From Xylophilus sp. ASV27 (GTDB lineage Bacteria; Pseudomonadota; Gammaproteobacteria; Burkholderiales; Burkholderiaceae_C), in contig NZ_JAELTO010000037.1 in NCBI RefSeq assembly GCF_016428875.1, positions 1 to 37,275 of the forward strand: a stretch of 37,275 bases of DNA. The letters run 5' to 3'. The translations under genes and the position numbers were made by a program. The notes beneath the pieces were generated by a model. It was not told the origin of the DNA. It saw only the letters and a list, made by a program, of their open reading frames with translations, and did no database searches. Shown here piece by piece: positions 8,157 through 14,542 of this stretch; position 1 is the stretch's first letter; each line of letters begins with the position of its first letter.

Positions 8157-9330
8157 ACTCACCCTCCCCCTTTCCGGCCAGACGCAGGCGCCTGCCGCCA
8201 CGCACATGAGCGCACCGCCACCCGAACCCGCCACGCCAGCGCCGCGCCGCCGCTTCGTCCCCCTGCTGGAGCGCCGCTACACGCTGGAGCTGCGCCAGCA
8301 GCTCGGCTGGCCGCAGCAGGCCGCCATCCTGGCGCTGGCCGTGGCCGTGGGCCTGTTCATCTGCGGCGCCATCCTGGTGGCGGCCGGCGTGTCGCCCGAA
8401 GACCTGCTCAACGAGTTCGTGGTGCAGACCTTCACCGACCCGCAGAACCTGCGCGCCGTGCTGTTCCAGGCCGCGCCCATGGTGATGGTGGGCCTGGCCG
8501 CGGCCATGGCCTTTCGGGCGCGCTTCTGGAACCTGGGGCTCGAAGGCCAGATGGTGTGGGGCGCGATCGGCGCCACCTTCGTCTCGCTCCACCAGATCGG
8601 CCCGCCCGCGCTGCGCCTGTGGCTGATGGCCGCCGCCGCGCTGCTGTGCGGCCTGGCCTGGGTGGTGCTGCCGGCGCTGTTCAAGATGCGGCTGGGCATC
8701 AACGAAATCATCTCCAGCCTGATGCTCAACTACGTGGCCGCCAACTTCCTGCTGCACCTGCTCTACGGCAGCTGGAAGGACCCTAAGGATTCCTTCCCCT
8801 ACAGCCCCAAGTTCCAGGCCTTCGAGCGCCTGCCCGACATCGCCGGCGGCTTCAGCAGCGCCATCGCGCTGGCAGCGCTGGTGGCCGTGGCCGCGTGGTG
8901 GCTGGTGGACCGGAGCCGCGCCGGGCTGTACCTGCGCTTCGTGCACGCCAGCGCGCGTGTGGCCGACGCCGTGGGCGTGCCGGTGCGCCGGCTGGTGCTG
9001 GGCGCCGTGCTGCTGTCGGGCGCGCTGGCCGGGCTGGCGGGCTTCATGGTGGCGGCCGGCCAGGAGGGGCGGCTGACCCAGGCCTTCTACAGCGGCTATG
9101 GCTTCTCGGGCATCCTGATCGCCTTCCTGGCGCGCAACAACCCGCTGGCCGCCAGCGTGGTCGCGGTGCTGGTGGCCACGCTGTTCGTCGCCGGGCGCAG
9201 CCTGCAGGTGTTCTACCAAATCCCGTTCTCGATGGTGCAGCTGATCCAGGCGATCCTGGTGGTGTGCGTCGCCTCGTCGGATTTCTTCATTCGCCACCGG
9301 CTGCGCGCGGTCGGCCGCAAGGGAGCCTGA
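8149..9330 (+). CDS. BMP-type ABC transporter permease (first subunit)
   Basis: A 393-residue inner-membrane permease of the BPD_transp_2 family. About 65 cytosolic N-terminal residues rich in Pro and Ala precede the first helix (AAILALAVAVGLFICGAILVAAGV). The family segments FRARFWNLGLEGQMVWGAIGA and MRLGINEIISSLMLNYVA are well conserved. ATG at 8149 overlaps the ATPase stop; TTG at 8128 and ATG at 8209 are alternatives. It is equivalent to the YufP/NupP type of subunit and would form a heterodimer with the next gene product, with the tandem ATPase bound on the cytosolic side. Confidence 0.9.
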   Translation: MAELTLPLSGQTQAPAATHMSAPPPEPATPAPRRRFVPLLERRYTLELRQQLGWPQQAAILALAVAVGLFICGAILVAAGVSPEDLLNEFVVQTFTDPQNLRAVLFQAAPMVMVGLAAAMAFRARFWNLGLEGQMVWGAIGATFVSLHQIGPPALRLWLMAAAALLCGLAWVVLPALFKMRLGINEIISSLMLNYVAANFLLHLLYGSWKDPKDSFPYSPKFQAFERLPDIAGGFSSAIALAALVAVAAWWLVDRSRAGLYLRFVHASARVADAVGVPVRRLVLGAVLLSGALAGLAGFMVAAGQEGRLTQAFYSGYGFSGILIAFLARNNPLAASVVAVLVATLFVAGRSLQVFYQIPFSMVQLIQAILVVCVASSDFFIRHRLRAVGRKGA

Positions 9331-9333
9331 GCC

Positions 9334-10260
9334 ATGGAGCTGATCGCCAACTGGCTCGGCAACATGCCGGACTTCGCCGTGCCCTTTGCGCTGGCCGCGC
9401 TCGGGCTGATCATCAGCGAGCGCGCCGGCGTGCTCTCGCTCGGCGCCGAGGGGCTGATGCTGGTCGGCGCGCTGGCCGGCGTCGGCGTGCAGCTCGCGGT
9501 GCACGAACCCGGTATCGCGCTGCTGGGCTCCATGCTGGCGGCCGCCAGCGTCTCCATCCTGTTCGCGGTCATGGTGGTGTGGCTGCGCGTGAACCAGGTC
9601 ATCGCCGGGCTGGCGCTGGTGTTCTTCTGCCAGGGGCTGACCGGCCTGCTGGGCACGCTGCTGGGCTGGACCAACCAGCCGGTCACCGGCCTGGACGTGC
9701 TGCCGCTGGGCCCGCTGGTGGAGCTGCCGCTGGTCGGCGGGCTGTTCCGGCAGAACGTGGTGGCCTACCTCACGCCCCTCATCTTTGCGCTGGTGGTCTG
9801 GTACCTCCACCGCACGGTGTCCGGCCTGCGCCTGCGCGCCGTGGGCGAGAACCCGCAGGCGGCGGACGCCGCCGGCATCCCGGTGCTGCGCACGCGCTTC
9901 CTCGCCATCCTGGCCGGCTCGGCGCTGATCGGGCTGGCCGGCGGCTACATCGCCGTGCTCAGCACCAAGCTGTGGATCGCCGGCATGACCGGCGGGCGCG
10001 GCTGGATCGCCGTCGGCCTGGTGATCTTCGCGCGCTGGTCGCCCTGGCGCGCGCTGGCCGGCGCCCTGCTGTTCGGCGGCATAGAGGCCCTGATCCCGCA
10101 ACTGGCCGCCGCCGGCATCAGCCTGCCGCAGTACTTCGTGCTGATGACGCCCTATGTCGTCACGCTGGGCGTGATGGTCTGGGTGGCGCTGGCACGGCGC
10201 GGCGGTGACGAAACGCCCGGTGCGCTGGGCGAACCCTATCTGCGCGAGGAGCGGCGTTAA
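9334..10260 (+). CDS. BMP-type ABC transporter permease (second subunit)
   Basis: A 308-residue inner-membrane permease, the YufQ/NupQ-type partner of the preceding subunit. Landmarks are FALAALGLIISERAGVLSLGAEG (the LGxEG motif shared by sugar and nucleoside BPD_transp_2 permeases), WLRVNQVIAGLALVFF and LRLRAVGENPQAADAAGI. ATG at 9334 lies three bases after the previous stop and is preceded by AAGGGAG. It is followed after four bases by the amidohydrolase gene, so transport and catabolism genes form one transcription unit. Confidence 0.92.
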   Translation: MELIANWLGNMPDFAVPFALAALGLIISERAGVLSLGAEGLMLVGALAGVGVQLAVHEPGIALLGSMLAAASVSILFAVMVVWLRVNQVIAGLALVFFCQGLTGLLGTLLGWTNQPVTGLDVLPLGPLVELPLVGGLFRQNVVAYLTPLIFALVVWYLHRTVSGLRLRAVGENPQAADAAGIPVLRTRFLAILAGSALIGLAGGYIAVLSTKLWIAGMTGGRGWIAVGLVIFARWSPWRALAGALLFGGIEALIPQLAAAGISLPQYFVLMTPYVVTLGVMVWVALARRGGDETPGALGEPYLREERR

Positions 10261-10264
10261 CCCC

Positions 10265-10948
10265 ATGCAAGCCTACGTCTACGAACAAGTCCGCCAGCTC
10301 GACAATGCCGAATTCGCCGACTACCTGAACCCCGCCAGCACCGCCGTCGTCTCCATCGACATGCACCGCGGCCACCTGGACGATTCGCCTGACTGCCCCT
10401 GCCCCGCGCCCCGCGCGCGCGACCTGGTGGCACCGCTCGACGCCTTCCACGAGCAGGTGCGCGCGCTGGGCGTGCGCCTGGTCCACGTGCGCTCCACGCT
10501 GCGCCCCGGCGGCGAGGACGACACACGTGGCATTCCGGCCGCGTGGCGGCGCACCTTCCCGCTGCATGTGGGCCCGATCCCCAATGCCGGCGCGCACGCC
10601 ATCGAAGGCAGCCGCTGGACCGAGTGGTGCACCCGCGTGGAGCCCGGCGACATGCGCGTGGACACCAAGCGGCGCCTGTCGGCCTTCTACCCGAGCGACC
10701 TGGACTTCCTGCTGCGCAACCAGCGCATCGAGACCGTGGTGCTGGACGGCGGCTTCACCGACTGCTGCGTGCTCAGCACCGCGTTCGACGCCAACAACCA
10801 CAACTACCGCGTGATCGTGCTGCGCGACCTGGTGCGCGGCACCGATCCGCAGCTGGAGGCGGCGGCGCTCAGCATGGTGTCGCTGCACCTGGGGCTGGTG
10901 ATGGAGTCGGGAGAATTGCTGCGCGTGTGGCGCACCATGCGCGCGTAA
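10265..10948 (+). CDS. Isochorismatase-like cysteine hydrolase (amidohydrolase)
   Basis: A 227-residue member of the isochorismatase-like superfamily, which includes RutB ureidoacrylate hydrolase, biuret hydrolase, N-carbamoylsarcosine amidase and nicotinamidase. The catalytic triad is visible as D32 (VVSIDMHRGH), K135 (RVDTKRRLSAFY) and C168 in FTDCCVLSTAFDA. A large insert at about 84-128 (Gly/Pro/Trp-rich, three cysteines in CPCPAP and EWCTR) is longer than in RutB and may shape substrate choice. ATG at 10265 is four bases after the permease stop; a GAGGAG lies about 13 bases upstream. It probably cleaves an amide, carbamoyl or ureido bond, releasing ammonia. It is the last gene of the operon; the hairpin downstream serves the opposite strand. 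Confidence 0.85.
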   Translation: MQAYVYEQVRQLDNAEFADYLNPASTAVVSIDMHRGHLDDSPDCPCPAPRARDLVAPLDAFHEQVRALGVRLVHVRSTLRPGGEDDTRGIPAAWRRTFPLHVGPIPNAGAHAIEGSRWTEWCTRVEPGDMRVDTKRRLSAFYPSDLDFLLRNQRIETVVLDGGFTDCCVLSTAFDANNHNYRVIVLRDLVRGTDPQLEAAALSMVSLHLGLVMESGELLRVWRTMRA

Positions 10949-10978
10949 AAAAAGCCGCGGCCCTCGCAAGCCGCGGCT
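10947..10978 (-). terminator. Intrinsic terminator of the leftward lipoprotein gene
   Basis: The stem AGCCGCGG (10953-10960) / CCGCGGCT (10971-10978) has loop ccctcgcaag. On the minus strand it is followed by seven T residues (A-run 10947-10953 on the plus strand). It overlaps the stop codon of the convergent hydrolase gene. Confidence 0.85.
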
Positions 10979-10996
10979 GCGTCGGAGGGCGCGGCC

Positions 10997-12061
10997 CTAT
11001 TTCGCCAGCTCGGCCGCCGTGGCCGCATCCAGCCGGCCGGACTGCGGAATGCCCGCGTCCTTCTGGAACGCGCGGAACGCGGCCGCGGTGCGCGGGCCCA
11101 TGCTGCCGTCGGGCGTGCCGGTGTTGTAGCCGAGCTGGTTGAGCTTGGCCTGGGCGTCGCGCAGCGACATGGCGCCGGCTGCGGCGCCCGCGCGCGGCGC
11201 CGAGGTCTGCGACGGCGCGGCGCCGCCGTCCACGCCCAGCCGGCCGCCGCCGCCCAGGCCCTGGCCCTGCACCGACTGCGCCTTGTAGCTGCGCAGCGCG
11301 CGCACCATCTGGTTGAAGGCGTCCATGAAGGCGGCGGAAATCACCTTTCCCTCGGCCGTGTTGGAGTAGCCGCCCAGGCCGCCGCCGCCGGAGCCGCCGA
11401 AGAGCTGGCCCATGGCGCCGAAGTCGGTCTTGGAGGCACTGCCTTCGGAGGCCGCCACCTGCACGCCGGAGCGGTTGTCGATCAGGGTCAGCAGGGTGCT
11501 GGCCTCCTTGGTGTTCAGGCTGCCGCTCAGCGCGCCGAGCAGGCCGCCGTAGCGCCCGCCGATGGCGCCGCCCAGGGAGGCCGCGGTGCCGCCCGCGTTG
11601 TTGTTGTTGAAGATGACTTCCGGCGTCAGGCCGTAGTCGGAAGCCACCATCTGGCCGCCGCCCATGTTGCTGCCCTGGCGCATCTCGCCGGACTGCATCA
11701 GCCCGCGCTCGCGGGTCATGGCGTTCATGCCGGCGGCGCTGCGCTCGACCACGACGAAGCAGTTGGACTGCTGCACCAGCAGGCGCAGCAGGTTGGCCGT
11801 GGGCGGCAGCCGGTATTCGTTGCGCAGGATGGTGTACCAGCCGGCCTGCTGGTTCTCGATCAGCGACACGGTGCCCAGCGGAGCGCTGCAGCGCTCGAGC
11901 TGGCCGCTGGCGCCATCGGTGGCGCCGCCGGCCGCGGCACCGGTGGCCATGGTTTTGGCGTCGGCGCTGCCCATCTTCATGTTGGTGGTCTCGCAGCCGG
12001 ACAGCAGCATCGTGGCCGCGGCGGCCACGCAGGCCAAGGACAGTTTCTGGATCGAATGCAT
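10997..12061 (-). CDS. CsgG-like lipoprotein with C-terminal peptidoglycan-binding domain
   Basis: A 354-residue predicted outer-membrane or periplasmic lipoprotein. The signal peptide ends in lipobox LLSGC (Cys23). Residues about 60-270 look CsgG-like: NCFVVVERSAAGMNAMTRER, then ASDYGLTPEVIF, a Gly-rich stretch GGAIGGRYGGLLGALSG, and KVISAAFMDAFNQMVRALRSY. The last 65 or so residues form a PG_binding_1 fold (AQAKLNQLGYNTGTPDGSMG, TAAAFRAFQKDAGI, LDAATAAEL). The domain order suggests a curli-secretion-related or envelope-assembly protein tied to the cell wall, but no curli genes are nearby. ATG at 12061 places the lipobox correctly; the longer open frame from 12118 would not. It has no obvious Shine-Dalgarno and is a single-gene unit ending at a clear terminator. 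Confidence 0.78.
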   Translation of the reverse strand: MHSIQKLSLACVAAAATMLLSGCETTNMKMGSADAKTMATGAAAGGATDGASGQLERCSAPLGTVSLIENQQAGWYTILRNEYRLPPTANLLRLLVQQSNCFVVVERSAAGMNAMTRERGLMQSGEMRQGSNMGGGQMVASDYGLTPEVIFNNNNAGGTAASLGGAIGGRYGGLLGALSGSLNTKEASTLLTLIDNRSGVQVAASEGSASKTDFGAMGQLFGGSGGGGLGGYSNTAEGKVISAAFMDAFNQMVRALRSYKAQSVQGQGLGGGGRLGVDGGAAPSQTSAPRAGAAAGAMSLRDAQAKLNQLGYNTGTPDGSMGPRTAAAFRAFQKDAGIPQSGRLDAATAAELAK

Positions 12062-12164
12062 GGAGGTTCCCGAAAGCGCCACCCATGGAAGGTGGCAAAA
12101 AAAAGAATCGGGCAGCATACGGTGGCTTCAGGGGGGTGGCAACCCTTGTTCGAGGGCGTTTTTC

Positions 12165-12893
12165 TCATTTCAGGGGTTTTCCTGACACCCGATAAAGCCA
12201 TAGCGGCCGCCCGTCCGGCGTCTGCAGCCGGTCGTCCGGGAGCACGCCGGGCACCTCGAATTCCAGGCTGGCGAGCCAGGCGCCCGCAGGCATTTCGGCG
12301 GCCGCCTTGCGCCAGGCGCGCTGCATGCTTTCGGGCCGCTGGAACAGGTAGACCAGGGCGTAGCCGCTCCAGTCGGACTGCCAGATGTCGCCGCGCCGCA
12401 CCCGTGCCCAGGGGCAGCGCAGCGCACACGCCAGCCGCAGCGGCCAGCTCCATTCGATGCCGTGCAGCCGCGCGTGGGGATAGGCCCGTCGCAGCGCGCG
12501 CAGGCCGTCGCCCAGGCCGCAGCCGGCATCCAGCACGGCGGCACCGGCGGGCAGCGCCAGCCGCGCCGGCAGGCCGTCCAGCGCCTGCAGCGGCGTGGGA
12601 AACAGCGGCGCGTCGCGCCAGGCATGCACCGGGTAGACCAGCAGGCACAGCGCCAGCGGCGGCAGCCAGCCCCAGGGGGGCAAGGCCGCGGCGCCGGAGG
12701 CCAGCAGCGACAGCGGAAAACCCAGCGCCAGCAGCAGGCGGCGCATGCGCGTGGCGCCGACCAGGCTCCAGCCCGCGCCCCAGGCCGTGGCCGCCAGCAC
12801 CGCCGGCAGGCCGCGCGGCAGCAGCCAGAACAGCGCCCAGGCGCTGGCCCACACCAGCAATGCCGGCAGCGGCCAGGGCAGCGGCCGGCGCAT
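12165..12893 (-). CDS. Membrane-anchored class I SAM-dependent methyltransferase
   Basis: A 242-residue protein. The first 90 or so residues hold three or four hydrophobic segments (for example PWPLPALLVWASAWALFWLL and WGWLPPLALCLLVYPV). The rest is a Rossmann methyltransferase with motif I VLDAGCGLGDG (about 120-130), then LHGIEWSWPLRLA and GDIWQSDWSGYALVYLFQRP. ATG at 12893 has AAGGTG about six bases upstream; a GTG nine bases earlier is an alternative. It starts 13 bases after the parB stop and is probably the last gene of the parB operon. The substrate is unknown; the membrane anchor suggests a lipid or membrane-protein target (inference). Confidence 0.75.
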   Translation of the reverse strand: MRRPLPWPLPALLVWASAWALFWLLPRGLPAVLAATAWGAGWSLVGATRMRRLLLALGFPLSLLASGAAALPPWGWLPPLALCLLVYPVHAWRDAPLFPTPLQALDGLPARLALPAGAAVLDAGCGLGDGLRALRRAYPHARLHGIEWSWPLRLACALRCPWARVRRGDIWQSDWSGYALVYLFQRPESMQRAWRKAAAEMPAGAWLASLEFEVPGVLPDDRLQTPDGRPLWLYRVSGKPLK

Positions 12894-12906
12894 GGGCTTC
12901 ACCTTG

Positions 12907-13833
12907 TCAGCGTCCGGCGGTTTTGCGCAGCTTCTCGATCAGGCCGTTGAGTTCGTCCAGGCTGCCGAACTGGATCGCCAGCTCGCCCGCGTCCTCGGTG
13001 CGGCCGTGGCGCCTGATGCGCTTCTTGACCCGCACCTCGACCGCGGCGGTGAGCAGGTCGGCCAACTCTTCCTCGACCTGGCGCAGGTCGCCCGACTTCT
13101 CCTTGCGCTGCGCCGGCGGCTTCTGCGCGGCGAGGCTGAATTCCGCGCCGATCTTCTTCACCAGCCCCTCGGCCTCGCGCACCGAGAGCTTGCGCGCGGC
13201 GATCTGGTGCGCCGCGGTGATCTGGGCGGCGCGGTCCAGTGACAGCAGCGCCCGCGCATGGCCCATGTCCAGGTCGCCGGCCATGAGCATGGTCTGCACC
13301 GGCTCGGCCAGGTTGAGCAGGCGCAGCAGGTTGCTGGCCGCGCTGCGCGACCGGCCGACCGCCTGGGCCGCCTGCTCGTGCGTGAGGCCGAACTCCTTCA
13401 CCAGCCGCTGCAGGCCCTGGGCCTCTTCCAGCGGGTTGAGATCCTCGCGCTGCATGTTCTCGATCAGCGCCATCGCGGCGGCGGACTCGTCCGGCACGTC
13501 GCGCACCAGCACCGGCACGCTGTCCAGGCCGGCCAGCCGCGCGGCGCGGAAGCGCCGCTCGCCGGCGATGATCTCGTACTGGCCGGCGTGGTCGCCGCCC
13601 TGCAGCCGCCGCACCAGGATCGGCTGCATGATGCCCTGCGCCTTGATGCTCTCGGCCAGCTCGTACAGCGCGCCCTCGTCCATGCGGGTGCGCGGCTGGT
13701 ACATGCCGGGCACCATGTCGGCCAGCGCCAGCGTGGTGGGCAGGCCGGGCTCGGCCGGCGGGGCCTCGCTGGCCTTGGGGCCGAGCAGCGCTTCCAGGCC
13801 GCGGCCCAGGCCCTTGGGTTTCTTGGTGACCAT
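12907..13833 (-). CDS. parB: Chromosome-partitioning protein ParB (parS-binding CTPase)
   Basis: A 308-residue ParB/Spo0J protein. The N-terminal KKPKGLGRGLEALLG is the ParA-stimulating tail typical of chromosomal ParB. Then come the CTP-binding ParB boxes (ELAESIKAQGIMQPILVRRL and GERRFRAARLAGLDSVPVLV). The parS-reading helix-turn-helix is at LTHEQAAQAVGRSRSAASN, and a C-terminal dimerisation segment starts near SLDELNGLIEKL. Known role: loading at parS, sliding and spreading on DNA, and interacting with ParA and SMC to segregate origins. Three parS sites lie 5.9-7 kb away in rsmG and mnmG. Here parB is separated from parA by two genes, one of them a large surface-protein gene. Confidence 0.97.
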   Translation of the reverse strand: MVTKKPKGLGRGLEALLGPKASEAPPAEPGLPTTLALADMVPGMYQPRTRMDEGALYELAESIKAQGIMQPILVRRLQGGDHAGQYEIIAGERRFRAARLAGLDSVPVLVRDVPDESAAAMALIENMQREDLNPLEEAQGLQRLVKEFGLTHEQAAQAVGRSRSAASNLLRLLNLAEPVQTMLMAGDLDMGHARALLSLDRAAQITAAHQIAARKLSVREAEGLVKKIGAEFSLAAQKPPAQRKEKSGDLRQVEEELADLLTAAVEVRVKKRIRRHGRTEDAGELAIQFGSLDELNGLIEKLRKTAGR

Positions 13834-13842
13834 GTCTGTCCT

Positions 13843-14385
13843 TCAGTCCGTGTTTGCCAGCGATTGGAGCATTGCCCGCCCCTCGGGCCAAATGCCCAGC
13901 CCCGACTCGGCGTTGATGTGCCCGCGCTCGCCATGGTCGATGCAGCGCGCGCCCCAGCCGGCCGCCAGCGCCTGCGCGCGCTCGAAGCCGCAATACGGGT
14001 CATTGCGGCTGGCCACCAGCACCGCCGGGAACGGCAGCGCCTGCCGCGCGATGGGCGCCCAGCCCGGAATCTGCGCGGCCAGATCGGGCCGCTCCACGTC
14101 GCCCGGCGCCACCAGCAGCGCGCCCTGCACCCTGTGCGCATGGCGCGTGTGCGCCGCCCACCAGGCCACGAGGATGCAGCCCAGGCTGTGCGCCGCCAGC
14201 AGCACCGGGCCGGGCGCTTCGGCCACCACCTCCTCCAGCCGCGCGGACCAGTCGCCGCGCAGCGGGCGCATCCAGTCGTGCTGCTGCACGCGCTGGTCGC
14301 CGTGCACCTGCTCCCACTCGGTCTGCCAATGGCCGGCGCCGGAATTCTGCCAGCCGGGCAGCAGCAGTACGGTGGGGAATTTCAT
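13843..14385 (-). CDS. RBBP9/YdeN-family serine hydrolase (alpha/beta fold)
   Basis: A 180-residue small alpha/beta hydrolase of the Ser_hydrolase (RBBP9/YdeN) family. The N-terminus VLLLPGWQNSGAGHWQTEWE is diagnostic. The nucleophile elbow is AAHSLGC, the acid is in VASRNDPYC and the catalytic His is in GERGHINAESGLGIWPEG. It likely hydrolyses a small ester, but no substrate is known. It ends nine bases before parB, so both share a transcript. ATG at 14385 starts exactly at the family N-terminus. Directly upstream lies one copy of the 41-bp repeat, then the terminator of the DUF11 gene, so a promoter for the hydrolase-parB unit should lie in 14386-14475, although I could not identify clear -35/-10 boxes. 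Confidence 0.85.
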   Translation of the reverse strand: MKFPTVLLLPGWQNSGAGHWQTEWEQVHGDQRVQQHDWMRPLRGDWSARLEEVVAEAPGPVLLAAHSLGCILVAWWAAHTRHAHRVQGALLVAPGDVERPDLAAQIPGWAPIARQALPFPAVLVASRNDPYCGFERAQALAAGWGARCIDHGERGHINAESGLGIWPEGRAMLQSLANTD

Positions 14386-14426
14386 TGCTATGTTTTCAGG
14401 AGCTGATTGCGCTGGAAGGACCTGGG
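14386..14426 (+). repeat. 41-bp dispersed repeat, copy A (inverted relative to the other copies)
   Basis: Reading the minus strand, it starts CCCAGGT, has AGCT in the middle and ends ATAGCA, with exactly the 41-base spacing of copies B and C. It is the most diverged copy and lies immediately upstream of the hydrolase start codon. Confidence 0.5.
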
Positions 14427-14475
14427 CCACGGGCCGGTTTGGTGGATATCCATATTGTGCCCCGCGCACAAAGCA

Positions 14476-14517
14476 CATCGCCGCCGCCGCGCCCTGGCGG
14501 GCGCGGCGGCGGCGATG
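14476..14517 (-). terminator. 19-bp perfect GC-rich stem-loop after the DUF11 gene
   Basis: The left arm (14476-14494) and right arm (14499-14517) are perfectly complementary, built of CGC/CCG units with a loop of only four bases. It starts 26 bases past the DUF11 stop. On the minus strand only TTT follows within a few bases, so it is a strong hairpin with a weak U-tract. It probably insulates the parB unit from read-through. Confidence 0.6.
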
Positions 14518-14542
14518 CGTGCCGGTCAGCGCGTTGCGGCGC

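Noticed and set aside
6588-8234. A 548-codon open frame antisense to the ABC ATPase gene
   Set aside because: Same reason: composition-driven shadow of a gene with full ABC motifs.
8101-10266. A 721-codon open frame antisense to the two BMP permease genes
   Set aside because: Low-complexity His/Gln/Arg/Ala translation with no domain. It mirrors the permease genes, which have clear family motifs. Long antisense frames are expected at this GC content.
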